Origin: Burkholderiaceae bacterium
GTDB lineage: Bacteria > Pseudomonadota > Gammaproteobacteria > Burkholderiales > Burkholderiaceae_D
Direction of reading: 5' to 3'
Assembly (NCBI GenBank): GCA_023653025.1
Contig: JAMNXS010000002.1
Span: 1-64,000 of the forward strand
DNA length: 64,000 nucleotides
Part shown: positions 23,195 through 33,743 of the stretch, piece after piece
Layout: every line of letters begins with the position of its first letter
How positions within the stretch are numbered: the stretch's first letter is position 1
Made by a program: the position numbers and the translations under genes
Notes under the pieces: generated by a model
Databases searched by the model: none
What the model saw: only the letters and a program-made list of their open reading frames with translations
Told to the model about the DNA's origin: nothing

Positions 23195-25315
23195 ATGAGC
23201 AAAGTGGAAAGCACCCAGAGCATGAACAACGCGACCCGCGGCATAGAAATCCGCACCCGGAGCCGCTGGATCGCGGACACGATCGAGTTGATTTCGTCGA
23301 TGCGTTTCGCCATCAGCCTGCTGACCGTCATATCGATTGCGTCCGTGATCGGCACGGTCGTTACGCAGAACGAGCCGATGCCGAACTACGTGAACCAGTT
23401 CGGCCCGTTCTGGTTCGAGGTGCTGTCGAAGTTCTCGGTCTACTCGGTGTACTCGGCATGGTGGTTCCTGCTCATCATGGCTTTCCTGGTCGCCTCCACC
23501 TCGCTGTGCCTGGTGCGTAATGCGCCGAAGATGATCCGCGACATGCGCAGCTGGCGCGACTCGGTGCGCGAGCAGTCGCTGCGCAATTTTCATCATCATG
23601 TCGAATGGTCCGTGCCCGCCGCGCCGGGCGTGCTGGCGCAGGAATCGGCGCAGCGCGTGGCCGCTGCTGGTTATCAGGTAAAACTTGTCGAGAAAGACGG
23701 CGCTACACTGCTGACGGCCAAGCAGGGTGCCGCCAACAAGCTCGGCTATATTTTTGCGCATGCGGCGATCGTCATCATCTGCGTCGGCGGGCTGCTGGAT
23801 TCCAACCTGCCGATCCGTGTCCAGCAGTGGCTGTTCGACAAGGAGCCCTTCGTTGGCAACGGCATCATTGCCGAGATTCCGCAGCAGCACCGGCTCGGCC
23901 TCGGCAATCCCGCCTTTCGCGGCAATACCATGATCCCCGAGGGGGCCAGCAGCAACACTGCCATCATTCCGGCCGGCGAAGGCGTGATGATCCAGGAGTT
24001 GCCGTTCACCCTGCAGCTCGACAAATTCATTGTCGATTTCTACTCGACCGGCATGCCCAAGCTGTTTGCCAGCAAGGTCATCGTCACCGATCACGAATCC
24101 GGCAAGAGCTTCCCGGCGACCATCGAGGTCAACAAACCGCTGACTTACAAGGGCTACGCGGTCTTCCAGTCGAGCTTCGAGGACGGCGGCAGCCGGCTCA
24201 AGCTGGCCGGCTTTCCGATGCAGGGTAGCAGCAGCGCGCAGTTCGCGGTCGAGGGCGAGGTGGGCAAGTCCACGCCGCTGCTCGGCAGCGGCGGCAGCGA
24301 ATACGCGATCGAGTGGACGGGCTTCCGCCCGTTCAACGTCGAGAACACGGCCGGCAATGGTCAGGACGTACGTGCAGTCGACCAGAAGAAAAGCTTCAAT
24401 GAGCGGCTCGACCAGCGGCTCGGCTCGGCCGCCAATCCGGAGAAGAACAAGGACCTGAAGAACGTTGGCCCCAGCGTACAGTACAAGCTGCGCGACAAGA
24501 ACGGCCAGGCGCGCGAGTTCAACAACTATATGCTGCCGGTGCAGCTGGATGGCGCCGAGGTATTCCTTGCCGGCGTGCGCGAGTCGCCGGCCGAGAGCTT
24601 CCGCTACTTGCGCATTCCGGCCGACGACAAGGGCAGCGTCAGCGAGTGGATGCGCCTGCGCGCCGCGATCGGCGACCCGAAGCTGCGCGAGATCGCCGCC
24701 CGCCGCTACGGCGAGAATGTGCCGCTGGGCGCCACGGCCGACCCGAAGCTGCGCGAACAGTTGCAGGCCTCGGCCCTGCGCGGCCTGAACGTGTTTGCCG
24801 GCGACAGCGAGGCCTCGGGCTACATCGCGGTCGCACGCTTCATCGGCAAGCTGCCCGAGGAGCAGCAGGAAAAGACGGCCGACATCTTCATGAAGATACT
24901 CAACGGCGCGATGTGGGAGCTGTGGCAGGTGGCGCGTGCGAAGGACGGCTTGCCCGCCGCCGCGCCCAGCGAGCAGAATGGGCGCTTCCTGCGCCTGGCT
25001 ACCGATGCGCTGGCGGATGCCTTCTTTTATGGTGCGCCCGTGATGCTGCAGCTGCGTGGCTTCGACGAGGTCAAGGCTTCGGTTTTCCAGGTCACGCGCG
25101 CGCCCGGCCAGAACGTGGTCTACCTGGGCTGCCTGCTGCTGGTGCTCGGCGTGTTCGCTATGCTCTACGTGCGCGAGCGCCGCCTGTGGGTTTGGATCCG
25201 CCCGGCCGAAGGCAACGGCGGCGCACAGGCCCTGATGGCCATGAGCACGCAGCGTCGCGGCCTCGACTTCGACAAGGAATTCGAGCGGCTGAAGGCCGCC
25301 CTCGCCGGCAAGTAG
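23195..25315 (+). CDS. resB: System II cytochrome c biogenesis protein ResB/Ccs1
   Basis: 706 aa ResB-like protein followed by ccsA. Confidence 0.93.
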   Translation: MSKVESTQSMNNATRGIEIRTRSRWIADTIELISSMRFAISLLTVISIASVIGTVVTQNEPMPNYVNQFGPFWFEVLSKFSVYSVYSAWWFLLIMAFLVASTSLCLVRNAPKMIRDMRSWRDSVREQSLRNFHHHVEWSVPAAPGVLAQESAQRVAAAGYQVKLVEKDGATLLTAKQGAANKLGYIFAHAAIVIICVGGLLDSNLPIRVQQWLFDKEPFVGNGIIAEIPQQHRLGLGNPAFRGNTMIPEGASSNTAIIPAGEGVMIQELPFTLQLDKFIVDFYSTGMPKLFASKVIVTDHESGKSFPATIEVNKPLTYKGYAVFQSSFEDGGSRLKLAGFPMQGSSSAQFAVEGEVGKSTPLLGSGGSEYAIEWTGFRPFNVENTAGNGQDVRAVDQKKSFNERLDQRLGSAANPEKNKDLKNVGPSVQYKLRDKNGQAREFNNYMLPVQLDGAEVFLAGVRESPAESFRYLRIPADDKGSVSEWMRLRAAIGDPKLREIAARRYGENVPLGATADPKLREQLQASALRGLNVFAGDSEASGYIAVARFIGKLPEEQQEKTADIFMKILNGAMWELWQVARAKDGLPAAAPSEQNGRFLRLATDALADAFFYGAPVMLQLRGFDEVKASVFQVTRAPGQNVVYLGCLLLVLGVFAMLYVRERRLWVWIRPAEGNGGAQALMAMSTQRRGLDFDKEFERLKAALAGK

Positions 25316-25406
25316 GGATTTGTAGCGAGCGCCGGCGGCGCGGGGGGCGCTGGCATATACTTCGAATGGCACGCATGCGGCGCTGCCTGATGCACGGAGA
25401 ACCACG

Positions 25407-26558
25407 ATGGAACTGACGCAGAATCCCACCTATACCGAAAATCCCGGCTTGCTGAAGGGCCGCAGCGTATTCGACTGGATCTATGCGGCGCTGCTGTTGG
25501 CCGGCGCGCTGTTCGCGCTGAACCGCTACGGCGACTACATGGACATCTACGAGAAGGGCATCCTGCTCGCGTCGGTGCCGACCTTCGCCGGCCTCGGCTG
25601 GTACTGGCGGTCGATGCGCACGCTGTTCCTGCTGGTGGCCGCGCTATCTTTGGCCGGCATCGGGTTCTACGCCGGCAATCTCGAGATGGCGCAGACCCGT
25701 TTCTTCCTTAAATACATCTTGTCGAGCCAGTCGGCCATCTTGTGGATGAGCACGCTGTTCTTCCTGTCCACCCTGTTCCACTGGGGCGGGCTGATCGCGC
25801 GCTCCGACTTCGGCGGATCGGTCGGCAGCAAGCTGTGCTGGGCCGCTATCGTGCTTGGGTATACCGGCATGATGGTGCGCTGGTACGAGTCCTACCTGCT
25901 CGGCCCCGACATCGGCCACATTCCGGTGTCGAACCTGTATGAAGTCTTCATCCTGTTCTGCCTGATCACGGCGATGTTCCTTGTGTACTACGAGCAGAAA
26001 TACGCAACCCGCGCCGTCAGCCCCTTCGTGATGCTGATCATTTCCGCCGCCGTCGGCTTCCTGCTGTGGTACATGACCAGCCGTGACGCGCATGAGATCC
26101 AGCCGCTGGTGCCGGCACTGCAGAGCTGGTGGATGAAGATCCACGTACCCGCCAACTTCGTCGGCTACGGCACGTTCGCACTGGCCGCGATGGTGGCCAT
26201 CGCCTATCTGCTCAAGAGCAATGGTTTGCTCGCCGACCGCCTGCCGTCGCTGGAGGTGCTCGACGACATCATGTACAAGGCCATCGCCGTCGGTTTCGCT
26301 TTCTTCACTATCGCCACCATCCTCGGCGCGCTGTGGGCCGCTGAAGCCTGGGGCGGCTACTGGTCATGGGATCCGAAGGAAACCTGGGCACTGATCGTCT
26401 GGCTCAATTATGCTGCCTGGCTACACATGCGGCTGATGAAGGGCTTGCGCGGCCAGGTCGCCGCCTGGTGGTCGGTCGGAGGCTTGCTGGTGACGACCTT
26501 TGCCTTCCTCGGCGTGAACATGTTTTTGTCCGGGTTGCACTCTTACGGCGAACTCTGA
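25407..26558 (+). CDS. ccsA: System II cytochrome c biogenesis protein CcsA (CcsB-annotated family)
   Basis: [19 protein letters not shown] heme-handling WWD motif. Confidence 0.94.
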   Translation: MELTQNPTYTENPGLLKGRSVFDWIYAALLLAGALFALNRYGDYMDIYEKGILLASVPTFAGLGWYWRSMRTLFLLVAALSLAGIGFYAGNLEMAQTRFFLKYILSSQSAILWMSTLFFLSTLFHWGGLIARSDFGGSVGSKLCWAAIVLGYTGMMVRWYESYLLGPDIGHIPVSNLYEVFILFCLITAMFLVYYEQKYATRAVSPFVMLIISAAVGFLLWYMTSRDAHEIQPLVPALQSWWMKIHVPANFVGYGTFALAAMVAIAYLLKSNGLLADRLPSLEVLDDIMYKAIAVGFAFFTIATILGALWAAEAWGGYWSWDPKETWALIVWLNYAAWLHMRLMKGLRGQVAAWWSVGGLLVTTFAFLGVNMFLSGLHSYGEL

Positions 26559-26564
26559 TCCAAC

Positions 26565-26594
26565 GGAGGCTGCTGCGGCAGCCTCCTTGCTTTG
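26565..26594 (+). terminator. Terminator-like hairpin after ccsA
   Basis: GGAGGCTGC-tgcg-GCAGCCTCC (9 bp) then TTGCTTTGG. Confidence 0.5.
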
Positions 26595-26647
26595 GCCATG
26601 CGACCGGAGCGACTCGACCGGGGCGACACGACGGAGGTAACACGACC

Positions 26648-27610
26648 ATGCTAATCCGCATTCCGCGCTTCGACGAACCCCTGCCCTCCGAGATTACCCC
26701 GCGCGAACGGCTGGCGTCACGCCGCCTGTTCCTGCACGGGATGGCAGCCGGAACGCTGGCTGCCACCGGCCTGGCCGATGCGGCGCTGGCCGATGCGGCG
26801 CAGCGCCCCCGGTTGCCGGCCCAGCGCAATGCGAAATACATCGCGCCGGACAAGCCGACCGCCTATGGCGACGCGACCACCTACAATAATTTCTACGAGT
26901 TCGGCCTCGAAAAGGACGATCCTGCCGCCCATGCAGGCACGCTGAAGACGCGGCCGTGGACCGTGCGCATCGATGGCGAAGTGAAGAAGCCGCTGACGCT
27001 CGACATCGATGCCCTGCAAAAGCTGGCGCCGATGGAGGAGCGGCTGTACCGGCTGCGCTGCGTCGAGGGCTGGTCGATGGCGATCCCGTGGATCGGATTC
27101 CCGTTCGCCGAGTTGGCAAAGAAAGTCGAGCCGGCCGGCAATGCGAAATTCGTCGAATTCACCACGCTGGCCGACCGTGCGCAGATGCCTGGCCTCGCCA
27201 GCCGCGTGCTCGACTGGCCGTATGTCGAGGGACTGCGCCTGGACGAAGCGAATCATCCGCTGACCCTGCTGACCTTCGGCATGTACGGGCAGCTGCTGCC
27301 GAACCAGAACGGTGCGCCGGTGCGCCTGGTCGTGCCTTGGAAGTACGGATTCAAGTCGGCCAAGTCCATCGTTCGCATACGCTTCACCGAGACGCAGCCG
27401 GCCACCGCATGGAACCGTGCCGCGCCCGATGAATACGGTTTCTTTTCGAACGTGAATCCCGAGGTCGATCATCCGCGCTGGTCGCAAGCGACCGAGCGCC
27501 GCATCGGCGAAGATGGCTTCTTCACCCGCAAGCGCAAGACGCAGATGTTCAACGGTTACCCGGAAGTTGCATCGCTGTATGCCGGCATGGACCTGAAGAA
27601 ATTCTTCTGA
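26648..27610 (+). CDS. msrP: Protein-methionine-sulfoxide reductase catalytic subunit MsrP (YedY), Tat substrate
   Basis: Tat-like SRRLFLHG; molybdopterin motif [15 protein letters not shown]; followed by msrQ. Confidence 0.94.
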   Translation: MLIRIPRFDEPLPSEITPRERLASRRLFLHGMAAGTLAATGLADAALADAAQRPRLPAQRNAKYIAPDKPTAYGDATTYNNFYEFGLEKDDPAAHAGTLKTRPWTVRIDGEVKKPLTLDIDALQKLAPMEERLYRLRCVEGWSMAIPWIGFPFAELAKKVEPAGNAKFVEFTTLADRAQMPGLASRVLDWPYVEGLRLDEANHPLTLLTFGMYGQLLPNQNGAPVRLVVPWKYGFKSAKSIVRIRFTETQPATAWNRAAPDEYGFFSNVNPEVDHPRWSQATERRIGEDGFFTRKRKTQMFNGYPEVASLYAGMDLKKFF

Positions 27611-27613
27611 CCG

Positions 27614-28264
27614 ATGGCGCCGACCGCTGCGCAACTGGCCTGGTTGAAGCGCGCGCTGTTCGTGCTGGCGCTGCTGCCGCTGGTGCAGGTCGTGTTGGCC
27701 GGCGTCGAGGGTCGGCTCGGCGCCAATCCGATCGAGACCATCACCCGCGCCAGCGGCGACTGGACCCTGTACTTCCTGTGCCTGACGCTGGCGGTCACCC
27801 CGCTGCGCCGGCTTACCGGCCTGAACTGGCTGCTGAAGCTGCGCCGCATGCTCGGGCTGTTCACCTTCTTTTACGCCAGCCTTCACTTCGTCTGCTTCAT
27901 CTGGTTCGACCATTTTTTCGATCTGGCCGAGATGGCCAGGGATGTGGTCAAACGCCCGTTCATCACGGTCGGTTTCACGGCCTTCCTGCTGCTGCTGCCG
28001 CTAGCCTTAACCAGCAGCGACGCCATGGTGCGCCGGCTCGGCCGCAACTGGGCAAGGCTGCACCGCCTCGTGTATCTGGTGGCGGTGCTCGCGATACTGC
28101 ATTTCTGGTGGATGCGGGCCGGCAAGAACAACTTTGCCGAGCCGCTGCTGTTCGGCGCCATTGTGGCACTGCTGCTGGGATTGCGGCTCGTGTTTCGCTG
28201 GCGCGCCGCGCGAGCGGCGGCGCGCAGTCTCGCGGTGGAGATATCGGTGAAGGATCCGGGGTGA
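27614..28264 (+). CDS. msrQ: Heme-binding subunit MsrQ (YedZ)
   Basis: Ferric reductase-like TM domain adjacent to msrP. Confidence 0.92.
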   Translation: MAPTAAQLAWLKRALFVLALLPLVQVVLAGVEGRLGANPIETITRASGDWTLYFLCLTLAVTPLRRLTGLNWLLKLRRMLGLFTFFYASLHFVCFIWFDHFFDLAEMARDVVKRPFITVGFTAFLLLLPLALTSSDAMVRRLGRNWARLHRLVYLVAVLAILHFWWMRAGKNNFAEPLLFGAIVALLLGLRLVFRWRAARAAARSLAVEISVKDPG

Positions 28265-28270
28265 GCGTAT

Positions 28271-29557
28271 TTATTCTGGAATCGACTCCAGCGCGAACAG
28301 GTCGGCCGGATTTTCCCGCTGGCGGATCAGCATGAAGCGGTCGCCGTCGACCAGCACCTCGGCTGCGCGGCCGCGGGTGTTGTAGTTCGAGGCCATCGTC
28401 ATTCCGTAGGCGCCGGCCGACATCAGGGCCAGCAAGTCGCCCGGCGCGAGCGCCAGCCGGCGCTCGCGTGCCAGCCAGTCGCCCGACTCGCAGACCGGCC
28501 CGACCACGTCATACAACTTGCCTGCGTCGTCACGCCGCTGCAGCGGCTGCACGCCATGCCATGCCTCGTACATCGCGGGCCGCATCAGGTCGTTCATCGC
28601 CGCATCGACCACCGCAAAGTTCTTTGTCGCGCCATGCTTCAGGTACTGTACCTCGGTCAGCAGCACGCCGGCGTTGCCGACGATGGAGCGGCCCGGCTCG
28701 AACAGGATGTCGATCGGCTTGCCCCCGTGCTGTTCCCTGCGCCAGCCGTCGATGCGCGTGAACAGCCGGGACAGGTAGTCCGCCACGGCGACCGGACGCT
28801 CGTCGTCATAGGTGATGCCGATGCCGCCGCCGATGTCGAGGTGGTGCAGCATGATGCCTAGTTCGTGCAGCCTGTCGGCCAGTTCGATCACCTTGTCCAG
28901 CGCCTCCAGCAGCGGCGCATCGTCGAGCAACTGCGAGCCGATGTGGCAGTCGATGCCGGTCACCTCGAGATGGGGCAGGCCGGCCGCCACGCGGTAGGTG
29001 TCGAGCGCGTCCTCGAATGCGATGCCGAACTTGTTTTCCTTGAGGCCGGTCGAGATGTACGGATGGGTCTTCGGATCGACATCCGGGTTCACGCGCAGCG
29101 ACACGCGCGCGCGCTTGCCCATGCCGCCGGCCACATCGTTGAGACGGTGCAGCTCCGGGATCGACTCGACGTTGAAGCACAGGATGTCGTGCGACAGCGC
29201 GAGCCTCATTTCCTCGCGCGACTTGCCGACGCCGGAGAAGATTACCTTGCGCGGATCGCCGCCGGCAGCGATCACGCGCAGCAGTTCGCCGCCGGACACG
29301 ATGTCGAAGCCCGAGCCGAGCCTGCCCAGCAGCGACAGCACGGCGAGGTTGGAGTTGGATTTGACCGAGTAGCAGACCAGTGCGCCCCGGCCATCGGCCC
29401 GGCCATGTGCGCGGCAGGCGTTCGCATAGGCGAGGAAGTTCTCGGTCAGGCTGGCGCGCGAGTACACGTAGACGGGCGTGCCGTGGGCGGCGGCGATGGC
29501 CGCAAGCGGCACGTTTTCGGCGTACAGGCTATCGCCGCGGTATTCAAAATGCGACAT
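28271..29557 (-). CDS. lysA: Diaminopimelate decarboxylase
   Basis: MSHFEYRGDSLYAENVPLAAIAAAHGTPVYVYSRASL; start 29557, well inside the 534-aa track ORF. Confidence 0.95.
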   Translation of the reverse strand: MSHFEYRGDSLYAENVPLAAIAAAHGTPVYVYSRASLTENFLAYANACRAHGRADGRGALVCYSVKSNSNLAVLSLLGRLGSGFDIVSGGELLRVIAAGGDPRKVIFSGVGKSREEMRLALSHDILCFNVESIPELHRLNDVAGGMGKRARVSLRVNPDVDPKTHPYISTGLKENKFGIAFEDALDTYRVAAGLPHLEVTGIDCHIGSQLLDDAPLLEALDKVIELADRLHELGIMLHHLDIGGGIGITYDDERPVAVADYLSRLFTRIDGWRREQHGGKPIDILFEPGRSIVGNAGVLLTEVQYLKHGATKNFAVVDAAMNDLMRPAMYEAWHGVQPLQRRDDAGKLYDVVGPVCESGDWLARERRLALAPGDLLALMSAGAYGMTMASNYNTRGRAAEVLVDGDRFMLIRQRENPADLFALESIPE

Positions 29558-29559
29558 GG

Positions 29560-29760
29560 TCAGGGCTGGCGGGAAGTTGGCGGCGTGGCGGGCTGGTCGG
29601 AGGGCCGCGGCGCGGACTGCCGGGCGGGTTGCACGTCGAACTCGCTGTCTTCTTTGTTTTTCGGCGGCGGGGTGTCGGGCAGGTACAGCGGGCCGGTCTG
29701 GCCGCAGCCTGCGACGACGACGGTAGCAATCGCCGCTAGAATGATCGGGAGTCTCTGCAT
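29560..29760 (-). CDS. lptM: LPS translocon maturation chaperone LptM-like lipoprotein (YifL family)
   Basis: MQRLPIILAAIATVVVAGCGQTGPLYLPDTPPPKNK..., 66 aa; lipobox VAGC and CGQTGPLYLP motif; adjacent to a divergent cyaY as in E. coli. Confidence 0.85.
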   Translation of the reverse strand: MQRLPIILAAIATVVVAGCGQTGPLYLPDTPPPKNKEDSEFDVQPARQSAPRPSDQPATPPTSRQP

Positions 29761-29826
29761 GGGAACGTGTTGTCCGGACAGGCCGGAGCCGGCCGTGCGC
29801 AATGAAAAAATCTTCTGGAGTGTAGC

Positions 29827-30156
29827 ATGAGCGAATCCGAATTCCTGGCCGCCGCCGAGGGCGTGCTCGACACAATCGAGTCTGCTTTCGAGCAGGCGGC
29901 CGAGGCCGCCGACCTCGACATCGAGTGCAGCCGCAGCGGCAATGTGCTCGAGATCGAATTCGCGAACCGCAGCAAGATGATCGTCAACACCCAGGCGCCG
30001 ATGCGCGAAATCTGGGTCGCCGCGCGGGCTGGCGGCTTCCATTACCGGTTCAGCGACGGCCGCTGGCTCGATACGCGCGACGGCTCCGAACTGTTCGGCG
30101 CACTGTCGGCGCTGGCCAGCGCGCAGGCGGGCGCTCAACTACAGATCAGCGCCTGA
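29827..30156 (+). CDS. cyaY: Frataxin homologue CyaY
   Basis: MSESEFLAAAEGVLDTIESAFEQ... frataxin fold. Confidence 0.94.
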   Translation: MSESEFLAAAEGVLDTIESAFEQAAEAADLDIECSRSGNVLEIEFANRSKMIVNTQAPMREIWVAARAGGFHYRFSDGRWLDTRDGSELFGALSALASAQAGAQLQISA

Positions 30157-30163
30157 AGGTTCG

Positions 30164-32515
30164 TCAGAATATCTCGCTCTTCGGCGTCTCTTCCGGCAGG
30201 GCCGGCTTGCTCTCGCCGCCCACCGGCTGGCCGACGCCGACCGAGCCGACCGCCGCTTCGTCGTACTCGCTATACATGAAGTCGCCATTGTTGGCGACTA
30301 CGCCGGACGGCAGCTCGCGCTCGATTACCGGCAGCGAGGGCAATGCCTTCTGCATGTAGCCGATCCAGATCGGCAGCGCGAGGCCGCCGCCGGTTTCGCG
30401 ATTGCCAAGATTGCGCGGCTTGTCGAACCCGATCCAGGCCACCCCGACCAGTTTCGGGTGATAGCCGGCGAACCACGCATCGATCGAGTCGTTGGTGGTG
30501 CCGGTCTTGCCGGCGATGTCGATACGCTTGAGCGACAGCGCGCGCGTCGCCGTGCCCTGGCGGATCACGTCCTTGAGCATGCTGTCGACGAGGAAGGCGT
30601 TGCGAGCATCTATCACTCGCATCGCCTCGTCGCCGGCCTTGTCCGGGTTCACCTGGAACAGCGTCTTGCCGGTGTTGTCGCTGATCTTCGAGATCAGGTA
30701 GGGGTTGATCTTGTAGCCGCCGTTGGCGAATACCGCATAGGCGCCGGCCAGTTGCAGTGGCGTGACGGCGCCAGCGCCCAGCGCCAGCGTGAGGTAGGGC
30801 GGGTTCTTGTCCGGGTCGAAGCCAAAGCGTGTCACGTATTCCTGCGCATACTGCGGTCCGATCTTGTCGAGGATGCGGATCGAGACCATGTTCTTCGACT
30901 TCGTCAGTCCGCGCCGCATCGACATCGGGCCTTCGTACTTGCCGTCGTAGTTCTTCGGCTCCCAGGCCTGGCTGCCGGTCTGCGAGGCGTCGTAGACGAC
31001 CGGCATGTCGTTGACCATCGTGCCCGGCCAGAAGCCCTTTTCGAGCGAGGCCGAGTAGATGAAGGGCTTGAACGACGAGCCCGGCTGGCGCCATGCCTGC
31101 GTCACGTGGTTGAACTTGTTGCGGTTGAAGTCGAAGCCGCCGACCAGCGCCCGGATCGCGCCGTCTTCGGCGTTTGCGGCCACGAACGCGGCCTCCACCT
31201 CCGGCAGCTGGATGATCGACCAGTTGCTACCTTCCTGCATCAGCCGGATGATCGCGCCGCGCCGGATACGCTTGTTGGTTGGTGCCTTCTCGGTCAGCGC
31301 GCTGGCGGCCATGCCGAGGCCGCCGTCGGTGATCGTCACTTCCTCGCCCGATGCCAGCAGCGCGCGCACCGTCTTCGGTCCGGTCGACAGCACGACAGCG
31401 GCGACGATGCCGTCGCTGTCCGGATGCTCGGCCAGCGCCGATTCGATCGCGGCCTCCGCCTCGGCCTTGTCGGCCGGGATCGTCATGAAGCCCTCCGGGC
31501 CGCGGTAGGCCTGCCGCTTCTCGTAGTCGAGCACGCCGCGGCGCAGCGCGAGATAGGCCGCATCCTGGTCGGCCTTGGTGATGGTGGTGAACACGTTCAG
31601 TCCGCGCGTGTAAGCATCTTCCTTGAACTGATCGTAGACCATCTGGCGCGCCATCTCGGCAACGAACTCGGCATGCACGCCGAAATCGCTGCTGTCCATC
31701 TTGATCTTCAGCTTTTCCTCGCGCGCCTGCTCGTACTGGGCAGTGGTGATGTAGCCGAGGTCATGCATGCGCTGCAGGATGTACTGCTGGCGCGCGCGCG
31801 CACGCTTCGGATTGACCACCGGGTTGTTGGCCGACGGCGCCTTCGGCAGCCCGGCCAGCATCGCGGCCTCGGCCGTGCTGATCTCGGAGAGCTTCTTGCC
31901 GAAATAGATCTGGGCGGCCGACGCGAAGCCGTAGGCGCGCTGTCCGAGGTAGATCTGGTTCATGTACAGCTCGAGGATCTGGTCCTTGGTCAGCGTCTGC
32001 TCGATCTTCCATGCCAGCAGCACTTCGTAGAGCTTGCGCTTGATCGTCTGCTCGCTCGACAGGAAGAAGTTGCGCGCGACCTGCTGCGTGATGGTCGACG
32101 CGCCCTGCCGGCTGCCGCCGAGCGCATTGTGGATCGCCGCCCGCAGGATGCCCCAGTAATCGACGCCGCTGTGCTGGTAGAAGCGGTCGTCCTCGATGGC
32201 CAGCACGGCCTGCCGCATCACTTTCGGAATGTCCTTGTAGCGAACCAGGCTGCGGCGCTCCTCGCCGAATTCGCCGATCAGCACATTGTCGGCCGAGAAG
32301 ATCCGCAACGGCATCTTCGGTTGGTAGGTCGCCAGCGAATCGATGTCCGGCAAGTTCGGATACGCCATCATCAACATGAAGCTGAGCAGCAGAAATCCGA
32401 TCACCGCCAGACCGGCAAGGATTCCGAACAGGCTGAGGGCTGCCCTGACCGGGCCGGGCAATGTCTTGCGACCTTGGCCACCGGGTGCGGCGTCGGGCGA
32501 AGGGGTGGAATTCAT
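30164..32515 (-). CDS. mrcA: Penicillin-binding protein 1A
   Basis: Transglycosylase motifs (EDDRFYQHSGVD, GASTITQQVARN) and transpeptidase motifs; divergent from pilM. Confidence 0.95.
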   Translation of the reverse strand: MNSTPSPDAAPGGQGRKTLPGPVRAALSLFGILAGLAVIGFLLLSFMLMMAYPNLPDIDSLATYQPKMPLRIFSADNVLIGEFGEERRSLVRYKDIPKVMRQAVLAIEDDRFYQHSGVDYWGILRAAIHNALGGSRQGASTITQQVARNFFLSSEQTIKRKLYEVLLAWKIEQTLTKDQILELYMNQIYLGQRAYGFASAAQIYFGKKLSEISTAEAAMLAGLPKAPSANNPVVNPKRARARQQYILQRMHDLGYITTAQYEQAREEKLKIKMDSSDFGVHAEFVAEMARQMVYDQFKEDAYTRGLNVFTTITKADQDAAYLALRRGVLDYEKRQAYRGPEGFMTIPADKAEAEAAIESALAEHPDSDGIVAAVVLSTGPKTVRALLASGEEVTITDGGLGMAASALTEKAPTNKRIRRGAIIRLMQEGSNWSIIQLPEVEAAFVAANAEDGAIRALVGGFDFNRNKFNHVTQAWRQPGSSFKPFIYSASLEKGFWPGTMVNDMPVVYDASQTGSQAWEPKNYDGKYEGPMSMRRGLTKSKNMVSIRILDKIGPQYAQEYVTRFGFDPDKNPPYLTLALGAGAVTPLQLAGAYAVFANGGYKINPYLISKISDNTGKTLFQVNPDKAGDEAMRVIDARNAFLVDSMLKDVIRQGTATRALSLKRIDIAGKTGTTNDSIDAWFAGYHPKLVGVAWIGFDKPRNLGNRETGGGLALPIWIGYMQKALPSLPVIERELPSGVVANNGDFMYSEYDEAAVGSVGVGQPVGGESKPALPEETPKSEIF

Positions 32516-32771
32516 TCAGGAGGGAGGGAGGCGCTTTGGTTGATGCGGGTCATTATAGCGGCATGGACTTGCAGGGCAGCGCGGCGTCAGGCGGTGATTT
32601 CCACGCGTGTTTCGCTGGTTGATCGAACAGCCATCGGCTTGCCCGACCCGACTAGCCGTCGGCATTCCCGTCGATGTTTGACAACGCACAACGGAGTTCG
32701 CTTTACATTTCGGAAAGCCGCTTGCTAGCATCCGCCACGAGTTTCGAATTTGACAATGCGGAGTGCGGGCC

Positions 32772-33743
32772 ATGTTTTCTCTCGATCGCTGGTTGGGGCG
32801 CCGTCAGGATCCCGTGCTCGGCATCGATATCGGCGCCGGCGGCATTCACCTGGTCGAACTGGGCGGTCCCGGCTGGCCGCTCCGGGTCCGGCATGCCGGC
32901 TACGCGCCGCTGCCGCACGGCGCGCTGCGCGACGGCAGCATCGTCATGCCGGAGGCGGCAGCCGATGCGCTGCGCCGCGCGCTCAGGGCCAGCGGCACCC
33001 GGCTGCGCGATGCGGCGCTGGCGCTGTCCGCGCGCTCGGTGATGAAGAAGGTCGTGTCGCTGCCGGAACCCGCGCACGAGGACGACCTCGAGGACGAGGT
33101 CGATGCCGAGGCCGGCGCCAACCTGCCGTTCGAGCGCGCCGAGGTCGGCATCGATTTCGCCGTGCTGGGCCCGACCGCCGGGCAGGACGGCTTCATCGAC
33201 GTGATGCTGGTCGCGGCCCGCAAGGAAAAGATCGACGAGCGCGTTGCGCTCGCTGTCTCGGCGGGGCTGCGTCCGCGCATCGTCGACATCGAGTCGCATG
33301 CAGTGGTGGCCGCGATCGGGCTGGCCGAGGCGGCACGCGCGACGGCGGCACCGCAGCCGGTGGCCGTGCTGCAGGTCGATGCCGAACGCAGCCACTGCCT
33401 GTTCATGCTGGGTGGCGAGCTGCTGTTCGAGCGCGAACTCGCCACGCCCGCCGCGCGGCACGACACCGATCCGGTCGAGCAGATCGGCATCGAATTCGAA
33501 CGCGTGTCCCAGATGTTCCGTGCATCGACCAGCCTGCCGGACATCGCCCACCTCTACCTGTTCGGTGCCCTGCCGCCCGGATTGCCGGCCGCGCTGGCCC
33601 GGCGCTCGGGGCTGGGCGTGACTGTGCCCGACCCGCTGCTCGACATCACGGGCGGGCTCGAGCGCATTGCGCCCGGCGAGCAAGCGCAGGCGTCGGCTTG
33701 CCTGCTCGCCTGCGGACTGGCCCTGCGGAGCTTCGACCGGTGA
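32772..33743 (+). CDS. pilM: Type IV pilus assembly protein PilM
   Basis: MFSLDRWLGRRQDPVLGIDIGAGGIHLVEL; first gene of pilMNOPQ. Confidence 0.94.
   Translation: MFSLDRWLGRRQDPVLGIDIGAGGIHLVELGGPGWPLRVRHAGYAPLPHGALRDGSIVMPEAAADALRRALRASGTRLRDAALALSARSVMKKVVSLPEPAHEDDLEDEVDAEAGANLPFERAEVGIDFAVLGPTAGQDGFIDVMLVAARKEKIDERVALAVSAGLRPRIVDIESHAVVAAIGLAEAARATAAPQPVAVLQVDAERSHCLFMLGGELLFERELATPAARHDTDPVEQIGIEFERVSQMFRASTSLPDIAHLYLFGALPPGLPAALARRSGLGVTVPDPLLDITGGLERIAPGEQAQASACLLACGLALRSFDR

Noticed and set aside
22691-25429. 912-aa minus-strand ORF antisense to cytochrome c4/resB
   Set aside because: Shadow ORF from strong GC3 codon bias; low-complexity R/H/V/L-rich composition and the opposite strand encodes clear ResB.
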